From positions 2,029,001 to 2,093,000 of the forward strand of contig NZ_JAUSXC010000001.1 in NCBI RefSeq assembly GCF_030823405.1: a stretch of DNA of 64,000 nucleotides, in the 5' to 3' direction. Source of the DNA: Chryseobacterium ginsenosidimutans (lineage in GTDB: Bacteria; Bacteroidota; Bacteroidia; Flavobacteriales; Weeksellaceae). Below, piece after piece: positions 32,592-40,949 of this stretch (positions are counted from its first letter, which is position 1; every line of letters begins with the position of its first letter). A program made the translations under genes and the position numbers. The notes under the pieces are model-generated. The model ran no database searches. It saw nothing but the letters and a program-made list of their open reading frames with translations, and was not told where the DNA came from.

Positions 32592-33257
32592 TTAAACAAA
32601 GTTATCCCCTAATGCAAAAACTTCCATAATCTCATTAATAGTAGCTCCTTTGTAGTCGGTATAGATATGAGCATGGAATTCGTTGAGGTTTTTTAGTACT
32701 CTGAGAAGCTCATTTTTCTCTTCATCCTTCAGTTTTCCAGATAAGATTTTTGATGTTATATTTACTTTCTTCACGGATTCGTGAAACATTTCTTCACCTT
32801 TTTTCGTGATATTAAGTCTTTTGCTTCTTTTGTCTTCGCTGTCATTTTTTTCTTCTATCAGTCCATATTCCAGCAGTCTTTTTATGATTTGGGTTCCGGT
32901 TTGTTTTTCGTGTCCGTTTCGTTCAATAAGCTGAATTTTTGTAAGGTCTGGTTCGTCTTTTAATCGGTATAGATAGGTAAATTCTTCATTTGCCAGCTCA
33001 GGAAAATCACCAAGACCTTTCCTGATTAGCTGTTTGGAGTATCTGCTCAGAAGCAAAACCTGTTTGCAGATTTCGTTTTCGGTAAAAGAAACTTTATGCT
33101 TTTCGTTTTTAAATAGTTTTGTAGGGCTTTCTTCTGTATATTTTTTATCGTTCAGCCACATGCGGAAATCGTCCACATTACAGTTGGGTTTGTAAGCCTT
33201 CGAGTTTTCAAAATCCTTTACTTTAAGAAGTAGATCTATAAAAAAATCAGTTTGCAT
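32592..33257 (-). CDS. MarR-family transcriptional regulator
   Basis: A 221-residue regulator. An N-terminal extension of about 75 residues precedes a winged-helix domain with LTKIQLIERNGHEKQTGTQ, the recognition region IIKRLLEYGLIEE and the wing DKRSKRLNITKKGEE. It is the last gene of a six-gene unit and follows the SDR gene by 45 nt. MarR proteins usually repress redox or aromatic-compound responses; the ligand here is unknown. A TATCTTTA sequence just upstream may give an extra internal promoter. Confidence 0.87.
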   Translation of the reverse strand: MQTDFFIDLLLKVKDFENSKAYKPNCNVDDFRMWLNDKKYTEESPTKLFKNEKHKVSFTENEICKQVLLLSRYSKQLIRKGLGDFPELANEEFTYLYRLKDEPDLTKIQLIERNGHEKQTGTQIIKRLLEYGLIEEKNDSEDKRSKRLNITKKGEEMFHESVKKVNITSKILSGKLKDEEKNELLRVLKNLNEFHAHIYTDYKGATINEIMEVFALGDNFV

Positions 33258-33302
33258 AATTTAATTTATGTAAAGATAGAAGTTTTACTTATTTTGAATC
33301 AA

Positions 33303-34001
33303 TTAAAGTTTAATACTGCCCATTCCGCCATCAACTCCAATGATTTGCCCTGTAATCCATGAGGCTTGAGGTGAAAGTAGGAATTCTGTTGTTTTTGCTA
33401 TTTCTTCGGCATTTCCGATTCTCTGCAAAGGATGTCTTTTGGCAGAAGCGTCACGTTTTTCCGGTGTCGACAATAGCTGAGACGCAAGATGGGTATCCGT
33501 TAAAGAAGGAGCAATCGCATTCACTCTTATTTTGTGGGCGGAAAATTCTGCAGCAAGACTTTTCGTTAAACCTTCAATGGCACTTTTACTGGAAGAAATA
33601 GAAGCATGAAAAGGCATTCCTAATTTTACGGCAACAGAACTGAATAGTACAACCGATGCACTTTCTGATTTTTTAAGGTTCGGAAGCAATTTTTGAATCG
33701 TTTTTACAGCTCCAAGAACATTAATCTCAAAATCATTTTTAAAATCATCTGTTGTCAGTCGGTTAAAAGGCTTCAGATTGATGCTTCCAGGAGCATAAAC
33801 CAATCCGTCAATAACATCAGGAAAACTAATGTCGTCAAAATTTCCGGTAAGAATATCCATCTGATGAAATTCTATATTAAGATTCTGAATTTCAGGATTC
33901 TGACTTCTTGAAATTCCAATAACATTGTTGCTTTCTGAAAGAAGTTTTGCTGCTGCCAAACCAATGCCTTGTCCGCAACCGATGATGACGATATTTTTCA
34001 T
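33303..34001 (-). CDS. SDR-family oxidoreductase lacking the catalytic Tyr
   Basis: A 232-residue short-chain dehydrogenase/reductase. The cofactor loop is GCGQGIG (8-14), and NVLGAVKT, VVLFSSVA and RVNAIAPSLTDT are present, ending VDGGMGSIKL. At the active site, the usual Y-x-x-x-K reads I-S-S-S-K (in HASISSSKSA), so the catalytic Tyr is absent. Homologues in Flavobacteria photolyase-type clusters appear, from memory, to share this. Catalysis is therefore doubtful, or uses another residue. It sits between TIGR03643 and MarR genes in one operon. Confidence 0.85.
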   Translation of the reverse strand: MKNIVIIGCGQGIGLAAAKLLSESNNVIGISRSQNPEIQNLNIEFHQMDILTGNFDDISFPDVIDGLVYAPGSINLKPFNRLTTDDFKNDFEINVLGAVKTIQKLLPNLKKSESASVVLFSSVAVKLGMPFHASISSSKSAIEGLTKSLAAEFSAHKIRVNAIAPSLTDTHLASQLLSTPEKRDASAKRHPLQRIGNAEEIAKTTEFLLSPQASWITGQIIGVDGGMGSIKL

Positions 34002-34045
34002 GTTTTGCTTATTTTTTCTGAAATGATTACTTAATTTAAAGAATT

Positions 34046-34315
34046 TTATCGCTTTGAGATTTTATTCCCGCTGATTACTCTTTGTCTTGTACATTTGAAC
34101 CTGTCGATTTCTGAATTTCTTTTTTTCAAATGCTTTTTGCTTACACCCGAATTAACCCGTTTTCTCCAAAGCCGGAAACTTGAAGGTTTCAGTTCATGTC
34201 GCATTATCTCAATAACTTCCGCTTCACTGATCTCAAACTGAAATCGGATGGCTTCAAAAGGAGTTCGGTCTTCCCACGCCATTTCTATGATACGGTCTTT
34301 TTGTTTTTTCAGCAT
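34046..34315 (-). CDS. TIGR03643 (DUF2805) family protein
   Basis: An 89-residue basic protein. The first 60 residues carry the family pattern: [20 protein letters not shown], then [13 protein letters not shown] and [10 protein letters not shown], resembling a small helix-turn-helix. Its start overlaps the DUF2256 gene by 7 nt (ATGCTGA). The function is unknown, and the family is often found with photolyase or cryptochrome genes, as far as I recall. A DNA-binding role is a guess from the helical pattern. Confidence 0.88.
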   Translation of the reverse strand: MLKKQKDRIIEMAWEDRTPFEAIRFQFEISEAEVIEIMRHELKPSSFRLWRKRVNSGVSKKHLKKRNSEIDRFKCTRQRVISGNKISKR

Positions 34316-34422
34316 TTTTCACTGCAATATTTCACTTCGTTCCAGTTTTTCGCCCATTTCTTTCGCCAGTTAAAAGGCAATCCGCAGACTTCACATATTT
34401 TTGAAGGCAATTCTGCAGGCAT
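34309..34422 (-). CDS. DUF2256 zinc-ribbon micro-protein (37 residues)
   Basis: This short frame reads [14 protein letters not shown], then [16 protein letters not shown] and ends KYCSEKC. The four cysteines in two C-x-x-C and C-x-x-x-C pairs and the WRKKW core are diagnostic of DUF2256. It starts 2 nt after the AarF stop and overlaps the TIGR03643 start, so it is clearly part of the operon. It probably binds one zinc. The role is unknown. Confidence 0.92.
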   Translation of the reverse strand: MPAELPSKICEVCGLPFNWRKKWAKNWNEVKYCSEKC

Positions 34423-34423
34423 A

Positions 34424-35740
34424 TTACTGGATGTAATTTTTGTAATTATTAATCACAATATCTTTTGCTTTCAAATCATGCATCATATTATAAAGACCAA
34501 AAAAAGTTCTGTTCAGATAGATAAAATGTCGAGATCCTCTATTGGTATTCATTCCTTTCATATCGCTGAGTTTTGCATATCGCTGACCGAGATCTGCAAT
34601 TTCCTGAAAGAAAGTCTCATCTGAAAAGTCAAAATTTTCTTTATTAAATGGTCTTGTAAACAGTTCAAGCAGTTCATAAAACAACTTGGAGAAAAACTCT
34701 TTTTCTTTTGGAGAATCATCAGCTCGTAAAATTTCCAGCTCGTAAAGTTTTTCCATAAAGAATACCGGATTTTTAAGGTTTTCTTCCTTAGCAAGCTCGA
34801 AATATGGAATGTAGAAATCAGCCGGAATTTCTTTGATACAGCCAAAATCAATAACAAGCAGTTTTTTATCTTCAGAAACCAAAAAGTTTCCGGGATGTGG
34901 ATCTGCGTGCACTTGTTTCAGAATATGCATCTGATACATATAGAAATCCCAAAGAGTTTGACCTGTTTTATCAAGATTCTGCTGAGAATTTTGTTGTTTT
35001 GTAAACTCAGAAAAATGAACGCCGGACATCCAGTCCATTGTGATGATTTTTTCGCAGGAAAATTCAGGATAATAGGTCGGGAAAAGCATATTTGGGAGAT
35101 GGCTGCATTTTTCGGCAAAATGCTGGCTGCGCTGAAGTTCAAGGTTATAATTGGTTTCTTCAAACAGTTTGTCTTCAACTTCCTGAAAATAAGATTCTGA
35201 TCCTTCTTTTTTGATGTTGAACATTTTCATTGCAATGGGTTTTACCATCTTCAAATCGCTGGAAATACTTTCCCTCACTCCAGGATACTGAATTTTAACG
35301 GCAAGATCTTGCGCTCCTTTTTTAGCTTTATGCACCTGTCCGATACTTGCAGCATTGATAGATTCAGTGGAAAATTCATCAAAAATATCTTCCGGATTTT
35401 TACCGAAATATTTTCTGAAAGTCTTTTTTACCAAAGCTCCGGAAAGGGGAGGAACGGAAAATTGTGATAAGGAAAATTTTTCCACATATTCTGCCGGGAG
35501 CATGTTTTTCTCCATACTCAGCATTTGCGCTACTTTCAAAGCAGAACCTTTCAGTTCTTTCAGAGAATCGTAAATATCTGTAGCATTATCTTCATTAAGG
35601 ATTTTTCGTGCTTCATCCTCGTCTTTTGTTATTTTATTTCCGTAATATTTTATGTAGTTAACACCAACTTTGGCACCAGCTTTCAACAAACTGCTTGTTC
35701 TTTCAAGTTTTCCTGTTGGTATTTTATTGAGTGTTTTCAT
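34424..35740 (-). CDS. AarF/UbiB-type (ABC1) atypical kinase
   Basis: A 438-residue ABC1 protein. The N-terminal KxGQ-like segment reads [15 protein letters not shown] (about 63-77), an Ala-rich loop [10 protein letters not shown] replaces the usual P-loop, VKIQYPG carries the ATP-binding Lys, and ADPHPGNF with VIDFGC give the catalytic and metal sites. UbiB-type proteins support isoprenoid quinone synthesis and act as ATPases or kinases. This shorter type without C-terminal membrane helices is found in TetR/DUF2256 clusters. It directly abuts the TetR stop codon. Confidence 0.9.
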   Translation of the reverse strand: MKTLNKIPTGKLERTSSLLKAGAKVGVNYIKYYGNKITKDEDEARKILNEDNATDIYDSLKELKGSALKVAQMLSMEKNMLPAEYVEKFSLSQFSVPPLSGALVKKTFRKYFGKNPEDIFDEFSTESINAASIGQVHKAKKGAQDLAVKIQYPGVRESISSDLKMVKPIAMKMFNIKKEGSESYFQEVEDKLFEETNYNLELQRSQHFAEKCSHLPNMLFPTYYPEFSCEKIITMDWMSGVHFSEFTKQQNSQQNLDKTGQTLWDFYMYQMHILKQVHADPHPGNFLVSEDKKLLVIDFGCIKEIPADFYIPYFELAKEENLKNPVFFMEKLYELEILRADDSPKEKEFFSKLFYELLELFTRPFNKENFDFSDETFFQEIADLGQRYAKLSDMKGMNTNRGSRHFIYLNRTFFGLYNMMHDLKAKDIVINNYKNYIQ

Positions 35741-36394
35741 TTAATTTTTTTTGAATTTTTCGTTGAATAAAAACTTCCCTAAGTCCATTACTTTTTGCAA
35801 CGGCTCGTTATCCATCAGTTCAAATCCTGTGTCGATTGTTTTTTCGATATAGATATCCGTTTTTTCAAATGAAGGAGAGGTATCTTTTTTCCAAAACTCA
35901 ATAGCAGAAATCAGGTGAAGCCATAGCGCTTCTTCTCTTGCTTTTTCATGAAAGTTTCTTACATCGTCTTTAGATTTTTTTATAATCTTCCAATCATTAA
36001 AATCTAATGTTTTGATATAGTCCCGATGTGTTTCTTTTAATCGATGCGAAATTTTCGCTGCATGCGATTTGTTGTTTCCTAAAATCATCAGTACCAATGA
36101 TCGGTTCATTGTCAGATTCTCGAAAAAGACGAAATAAACATTCAGTAGTTTTTCTTTTGATGTTACGTCATCCGAATTATTGATTTCCAAAGCCAATTCA
36201 ACCGACTTGGTGAAAAGGTTGACCAACATCATCTTTTCTATCTGTTCAAAGCTGGAAAAATAATCATAAAAATCTTTCTCTTCAAAATTATTTTCTTTTG
36301 CAAAGAGATAAATGTTTTTTGGTCTTTCTCCGTGATTCAGAATATAATCACCGTAGATTTCAAAAATTTTTTCCTCTGTAATATTGTTTTCCAT
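35741..36394 (-). CDS. TetR-family transcriptional regulator
   Basis: A 217-residue regulator with an N-terminal helix-turn-helix (about 6-55, including YILNHGERPKNIYLFAKEN and FYDYFSSFEQIEKMM, the classical recognition helix form) and a helical ligand domain. It is the first gene of a tight unit (AarF, DUF2256, TIGR03643, SDR, MarR) and faces ribA. The palindrome TTAGTAA-N6-TTACTAA between the divergent -7 boxes is a plausible autoregulatory operator. The inducer is unknown. Confidence 0.88.
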   Translation of the reverse strand: MENNITEEKIFEIYGDYILNHGERPKNIYLFAKENNFEEKDFYDYFSSFEQIEKMMLVNLFTKSVELALEINNSDDVTSKEKLLNVYFVFFENLTMNRSLVLMILGNNKSHAAKISHRLKETHRDYIKTLDFNDWKIIKKSKDDVRNFHEKAREEALWLHLISAIEFWKKDTSPSFEKTDIYIEKTIDTGFELMDNEPLQKVMDLGKFLFNEKFKKN

Positions 36395-36413
36395 TTCTAT
36401 TATAGAATTTATT

Positions 36414-36476
36414 TATAGTACAAATTTAGTAATTAATTTTACTAATTAAATAAATAAAGTATAAATTTGTACTATA
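36414..36476. promoter_or_regulatory. Mirror-image divergent promoters and operator between tetR-type gene and ribA
   Basis: A 14-bp perfect inverted repeat (36414-36427 and 36463-36476) embeds -7 boxes TAAATTTG for both directions: minus strand 36428-36421 and plus strand 36462-36469. Between them lies TTAGTAA (36426-36432) with TTACTAA (36439-36445), a 7-6-7 palindrome. Neither promoter has a clear -33 TTG. Each start codon lies 25-30 nt from its box. Binding by the TetR-type protein would control both units. Confidence 0.65.
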
Positions 36477-36498
36477 ATAACAATTCAAATTATAACTA

Positions 36499-37089
36499 AT
36501 GTTGAAAATACAAGCTCAATCTAATATACCTACAGATTTTGGAATGTTCAAAGTCTATGCTTTTTCAGAAAATGAAAATGACTGGAGTCCTCATTTGGTT
36601 TGGGTTGCTGAGAAAACCGATTTTAATGAAACCGTAAATGTGCGTTTCCATTCAGAATGCATCACCGGGGAAGTTTTTCATTCCAGGAAATGCGAATGCG
36701 GGCAACAGTTGGATGCTGCAATGAAATTTGTCTCGGAAAACGGAGGAATTATAATTTATCTGAGACAGGAAGGAAGAAATATCGGAATTATTAATAAATT
36801 GAAAGCTTATGCACTTCAGGAAGAAGGTCTGGATACTGTAGAAGCCAATCTGAAGTTGGGTCTGCCAGCCGACGGAAGAGACTTTGGTGTAGCTATTGAA
36901 ATGCTGAAAATACTGGGTATCTCTAAGGTGAATTTACTGACAAATAATCCCGAAAAATTAAAATCTTTTGACAAAAGTGGTATTTTGCTGAATAAAAGAA
37001 TTCCACTGGAAATTGATTCTAATGTTACCAATAAATCATACCTTATTAAAAAGAAAAATTATTTCGGGCATCTTTTAGAAAAGATATAA
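36499..37089 (+). CDS. ribA: GTP cyclohydrolase II
   Basis: RibA converts GTP to the first riboflavin precursor, releasing formate and pyrophosphate. In this 196-residue single-domain form the zinc cysteines are 54, 65 and 67 (SECITGEVF and RKCECG), the GTP loop is LRQEGRNIG (89-97), the catalytic Tyr lies in KAYAL (about 104) and Arg in DGRDFG (about 127). These match the E. coli enzyme closely. It is a stand-alone copy outside a rib operon, placed with light/flavin-linked genes, so it may raise flavin supply under that regulon's conditions. Confidence 0.93.
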   Translation: MLKIQAQSNIPTDFGMFKVYAFSENENDWSPHLVWVAEKTDFNETVNVRFHSECITGEVFHSRKCECGQQLDAAMKFVSENGGIIIYLRQEGRNIGIINKLKAYALQEEGLDTVEANLKLGLPADGRDFGVAIEMLKILGISKVNLLTNNPEKLKSFDKSGILLNKRIPLEIDSNVTNKSYLIKKKNYFGHLLEKI

Positions 37090-37130
37090 TTTTCTTTAAA
37101 AATTCAGAGAACAGGTCAAATCCATCTATT

Positions 37131-38567
37131 ATGAAAAAAATATTACTGACAGGAGCAACAGGATATATCGGCAAAAGAATGATCAGCGTGATTACAGAAC
37201 AAGGCTATAAAGTAGTGTGCTGCAGTCGCGACATCAGTCGGTTTTCTAAACCTGCAGGTATAAAAGATGATCTGATAGAAGTTATAGAAGTAGATTTTCT
37301 CAAAGAGGAAACTCTAAAGAATATTCCGGATGATATTTCGGGTGCTTACTACCTGATGCATTCTATGAGTACCAGTGATGATTACGAAGAATCTGAAAAG
37401 ATCTGCGCTCAGAATTTTGTCTCTGCAGTTGGCAGAACTGATTGTGAACATATCATTTATTTGTCCGGACTGGTTAATCAGAAAGAACTATCAAAACATT
37501 TGAATTCCAGATTTCAGGTAGAAAAAATCCTTATGAAAAGTGAAGTACCTGTCACTGTTTTACGCGCCGGAATCATCATTGGCTCCGGAAGTGCTTCTTT
37601 TGAAATTATCCGTGATCTTGTGGAAAAATTACCGGTCATGGTAACTCCAAAATGGTTGGATACCAAATGTCAGCCGATCGGAATTGCCAATGTTCTTGAT
37701 TTTCTGATTTTCACTTTATTCAAAAAAGAAACTTGTAGTAAAAGTTTTGACATAGGCTGCGATGACGTTTTAACTTATAAAAAAATACTCTTAGGTTATG
37801 CCAAAGTGCGGGGTTTGAAAAGGACTATCTACACTTTACCTGTGATGACGCCAAAATTATCGTCTTACTGGCTTTACTTTATCACTTCTACTACCTATAG
37901 TTTAGCAAGCTCTTTGGTGGGAAGTATGAAAATTGAAGTTGTTTGTAATAAAGAAAGTTTAGATCATATTAAAAAAATAACGGGTGTTCATCCATTTTCT
38001 TACGAAGAGGCTTTGCATAGAACAATGGCAAAAATTCAAGCTAATGAGATACTTTCCAGCTGGAAAGACAGTTTTATCAGCAGTAGAAATGATTCTTCAC
38101 TTAAAGAATTTATCGAAGTTCCGCATTTCGGATGTTTCAAAGATATTAGAAGTTCAAAATATGACGATAGAGAAGAATGCTTAAACCGTGTTTTTAGTCT
38201 GGGCGGAAATAATGGATGGTATGGGCAAAGTCTCTGGAAGGTTAGAGGTTTTATGGATTTGCTTGTTGGCGGGCCGGGTTTAAGGAGAGGAAGAACTCAT
38301 CCGACACAGCTCCATGAAGGCGATGCTTTGGACTTTTGGCGTGTACTTTATGCTAACAGGGAAGAAGGGAAGCTGATTCTCTTTGCCGAGATGAGACTGC
38401 CGGGAGAAGCGTGGCTGATGTTCAAATTATACAGAGGAAAACTATGGCAGAAAGCTGTTTTCAGACCTAAAGGATTATGGGGAAGATTATACTGGTATTC
38501 TGTATTGCCGTTTCATGGGCTTATTTTCAAAGGAATGCTTCGAAAATTAGCGGCTAATCATACATAA
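37131..38567 (+). CDS. NAD(P)-binding SDR-type protein with DUF2867 domain
   Basis: A 478-residue protein. The N-terminal Rossmann domain opens with LLTGATGYIGKRM (5-17) and shows YYLMHSM and YLSGLV, atypical SDR motifs. The C-terminal DUF2867 domain (about 315-475) contains GWYGQSLWKVRGFMD, GGPGLRRGR and LFAEMRLPGEAWLMF. The family is common in Bacteroidota and cyanobacteria near photolyase genes, and its substrate is unknown. It lies 41 nt after ribA on the same strand and is likely co-transcribed. Confidence 0.88.
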   Translation: MKKILLTGATGYIGKRMISVITEQGYKVVCCSRDISRFSKPAGIKDDLIEVIEVDFLKEETLKNIPDDISGAYYLMHSMSTSDDYEESEKICAQNFVSAVGRTDCEHIIYLSGLVNQKELSKHLNSRFQVEKILMKSEVPVTVLRAGIIIGSGSASFEIIRDLVEKLPVMVTPKWLDTKCQPIGIANVLDFLIFTLFKKETCSKSFDIGCDDVLTYKKILLGYAKVRGLKRTIYTLPVMTPKLSSYWLYFITSTTYSLASSLVGSMKIEVVCNKESLDHIKKITGVHPFSYEEALHRTMAKIQANEILSSWKDSFISSRNDSSLKEFIEVPHFGCFKDIRSSKYDDREECLNRVFSLGGNNGWYGQSLWKVRGFMDLLVGGPGLRRGRTHPTQLHEGDALDFWRVLYANREEGKLILFAEMRLPGEAWLMFKLYRGKLWQKAVFRPKGLWGRLYWYSVLPFHGLIFKGMLRKLAANHT

Positions 38568-38611
38568 AAGATATACAAAGAAAGCTTTTAGTTGAGTTAC
38601 ATTATTAATTG

Positions 38612-38657
38612 GTTGGATATTTCCAGGAAAATGGCAATTTTACAGGAAATATCCAAC
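38612..38657. terminator. Inverted repeat between convergent genes
   Basis: A perfect 13-bp stem (GTTGGATATTTCC at 38612-38624 with GGAAATATCCAAC at 38645-38657) with a 20-nt loop lies between the DUF2867 gene and the convergent hydrolase. The T-rich stretch after it is weak, so it may act as a bidirectional terminator or mRNA end structure. Confidence 0.55.
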
Positions 38658-38695
38658 TGTTTTAAAGTTTTGTTAGAAGTTCAATTAAATCCTCA

Positions 38696-39757
38696 TTACT
38701 TCAAATTGGTTTTGAAAAATGCCTCCAATTTATCAAACGGAATTACATCTACTTTATCATATAAATCAACATGAACTGCATTTGGAATAATCATTAACTC
38801 TTTTGGTTCAGCGGCAACTTTATAGATATCTTCACTGAAATATCTTGAATGTGCATTTTCGCCAGCAATCAAGAGCATTGGTCTTGGGGAAATTTCTTCC
38901 ACATAGGTTAATATTGGCATATTCATGAATGATAGTGGATTTGTAGTCAGCCACCCTCCGGTTGAGTTCACCGAATTCGGATGAAAACCACGAGGTGTCC
39001 TGTAATAATCAAAATATTCTTTTACAAACTGCGGTTCATCACCTTTTAATTTTTCAGGCAAATTACGGGTGCCATTCGCAGGTTTACCATTTTCTGCGTC
39101 TTTCCAGCGTTGCAGGCTTAGATCTTCCAATGTTTTCGTGCGCTGTTCATGTGTTACAGAGTCGTTATAACCTTTTGACATCACTCTTGTCATGTCATAT
39201 AAACTAGTCGTAGCAACAGCTTTTACTCGTTTATCAACTGCAGTCGCATTCAAGGCAAAACCACCAAAACCACAAATACCAATGATTCCGATTTTATTTC
39301 TGTCGACATTTTTTTGTAATCCTAAAAAATCAACTGCAGCGCTGAAATCTTCTGTATTGATTTCCGGAGAAGCCAAATTTCTTGGTTCACCACCGCTTTC
39401 GCCCGTGTAAGACGGGTCAAATGCTACAACGGCGAGACCCCTTTCTGCCATTTGATTGGCATATAATCCGGACGATTGTTGTTTCACTGCACCAAAAGGC
39501 CCACCAATTGCCAAGGCCGATAATTTCTCATTTCCAGCATTTTTTGGAAGATATAAATCTCCGGAAAGTGTGATCCCATATCGGTTTTTGAAGGTTACCT
39601 TTTGACGGGTAACTTTATCACTGAGTTTGAATGTATAATGTTTTGTTTGCTCTGTCGCATTCATTTTCTTTGAATTTTGATTGGATTTGTTCGTCTGTGC
39701 TTCCAGATTTCCAAAGAATAATAAGGTTGCAGCGATAATTAAGGTGAGTTTCTTCAT
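38696..39757 (-). CDS. Secreted alpha/beta hydrolase with Cys nucleophile elbow
   Basis: A 353-residue exported protein (signal peptide about 1-21, ending NLEAQ). The nucleophile elbow reads GICGFGG, with Cys at 162, as in dienelactone hydrolase-like enzymes and the YcjY branch. The acid is likely in LLIAGEN, and the His in AVHVDLYD (about 331). It is the last gene of a three-gene unit with a cupin lipoprotein (2-nt gap) and an acetyltransferase. The substrate is unknown. Confidence 0.85.
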   Translation of the reverse strand: MKKLTLIIAATLLFFGNLEAQTNKSNQNSKKMNATEQTKHYTFKLSDKVTRQKVTFKNRYGITLSGDLYLPKNAGNEKLSALAIGGPFGAVKQQSSGLYANQMAERGLAVVAFDPSYTGESGGEPRNLASPEINTEDFSAAVDFLGLQKNVDRNKIGIIGICGFGGFALNATAVDKRVKAVATTSLYDMTRVMSKGYNDSVTHEQRTKTLEDLSLQRWKDAENGKPANGTRNLPEKLKGDEPQFVKEYFDYYRTPRGFHPNSVNSTGGWLTTNPLSFMNMPILTYVEEISPRPMLLIAGENAHSRYFSEDIYKVAAEPKELMIIPNAVHVDLYDKVDVIPFDKLEAFFKTNLK

Positions 39758-39759
39758 CT

Positions 39760-40269
39760 TTATTTTTGATTATTAGCGTCATTAAATTCTGAATCTGAGA
39801 CAGGTTGCAGCCAAGTTACCTGTATCTCTTCTTTAAAATTGGTAATGGCAATATGTGTCATAGAAGTCTTTGCTGTTGCACCGTGCCAGTGTTCTACATT
39901 TTCGGGAATATTGATTACATCTCCTTTTTTTATGGCTTGTGCTGCTTTTCCTTTTTCCTGATAAAAACCTGAACCTTCTGTCACAATGAGAACCTGACCT
40001 TTCGGATGTGTATGCCAGTTGGTTCTTGCGCCTATTTCAAAGGTTACAGCTCCTGCAGAAAATTCGTTATTTTTATCTTTCGCTACCAATGGTGATAAAA
40101 ATGCATTGCCAGTGAACCATTCGTTGGGTAATTTATCTCCTTTCGGAAAAAGAGATGTTGTATTGTCTGTATTCATTTTTTCTTGATTTTTATTGTTACA
40201 CGATGCTATTGCAATTGATATTAAGACCAATAGCAATATTGTTTTATAATTAAATTTAAAATTCTTCAT
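39760..40269 (-). CDS. Cupin-domain lipoprotein
   Basis: A 169-residue protein with a lipobox (IAIASC, Cys about 24) followed by one cupin domain. The metal-binding motif is NWHTHPKGQVLIVTEG (His, His, Glu pattern), closed by PENVEHWHGA. Such proteins often accompany carboxymuconolactone-type or quinone-handling enzymes. It overlaps the upstream acetyltransferase gene by 14 nt and precedes the hydrolase by 2 nt, so all three are one unit. Enzyme or binding role is open. Confidence 0.87.
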   Translation of the reverse strand: MKNFKFNYKTILLLVLISIAIASCNNKNQEKMNTDNTTSLFPKGDKLPNEWFTGNAFLSPLVAKDKNNEFSAGAVTFEIGARTNWHTHPKGQVLIVTEGSGFYQEKGKAAQAIKKGDVINIPENVEHWHGATAKTSMTHIAITNFKEEIQVTWLQPVSDSEFNDANNQK

Positions 40270-40864
40270 TACTTATTTCTTTTATGATCTTCGCAGGAAC
40301 TCCACCGACAATCGTATTATCCGGTACATCTTTTGAGACTACAGCTCCAGCTGCAACGATTGAATTTTCACCGACCGTAACTCCGGGCAGAATGGTTACT
40401 CCCGCACCAACCCATGCTTTTCTTTTGATGAGAATCGGTTTTGTAAGTAATGCTTGTCTTTCGTTGGGATTTATCGGGTGATTTTCTGTAATGAGATTGA
40501 CTTTCGGACCAATCAAAACATCATCTTCTATAGTGATTCCACCCATATCCAGAAATGAACAGGCATGATTGATGAATACATTTTTTCCGATGCTGATGAA
40601 CTTTCCGAAATTAGTATAAAATGGTGGAAATATTATTGTAGAGTCATCAATTTCGTATCCAATGATTTCACTTAAAAAATTCCGGACAGCGTCGGTGTTA
40701 TCGGAAGAATTTAGTTGCTGAGAAAGTTTTAAAGTTCTTGTAGCAACATCATTAATTTTGAAATATTCAGAATCGCTATGATGAACTGGCTTACCTGATT
40801 TTAACCGTTCAAAAATATCTTTCTGAATCGATTGAGCATTGAAAATATCTTGTGAATTTGACAT
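40256..40864 (-). CDS. Hexapeptide-repeat sugar O-acetyltransferase (maltose/galactoside type)
   Basis: A 202-residue left-handed beta-helix acetyltransferase of the LacA/Maa family. The N-terminal helical cap is followed by hexapeptide repeats (ITIEDDVLIGPKVNLITENH, then AWVGAGVTILPGVTVGENSIVAAGA). The catalytic His is expected in NHACSF or ENHP, and the C-terminus reads GVPAKIIKEI. It uses acetyl-CoA, and the acceptor is unknown. It is the first gene of the unit; a TACCTTTG -7 box lies 27 nt upstream of its ATG. Confidence 0.9.
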   Translation of the reverse strand: MSNSQDIFNAQSIQKDIFERLKSGKPVHHSDSEYFKINDVATRTLKLSQQLNSSDNTDAVRNFLSEIIGYEIDDSTIIFPPFYTNFGKFISIGKNVFINHACSFLDMGGITIEDDVLIGPKVNLITENHPINPNERQALLTKPILIKRKAWVGAGVTILPGVTVGENSIVAAGAVVSKDVPDNTIVGGVPAKIIKEISNEEF

Positions 40865-40890
40865 CTTAAATTGATTTGATTATCTGATAC

Positions 40891-40898
40891 AAAGGTAT
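40891..40898 (-). promoter_or_regulatory. -7 box of the acetyltransferase-cupin-hydrolase unit
   Basis: TACCTTTG on the minus strand, 27 nt before the acetyltransferase ATG at 40864. A -33 TTG at standard spacing is not seen, so an activator, possibly the adjacent AraC-type protein, may be needed. Confidence 0.45.
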
Positions 40899-40949
40899 TA
40901 CTAATCAAAGCAAAGCCGTTAAAGATTATCAAACCAAAAATTAAGAAAT

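Noticed and set aside
38592..38774. A 60-codon frame beyond the DUF2867 gene
   Set aside because: It covers the inverted repeat between convergent genes and the antisense of the hydrolase end.
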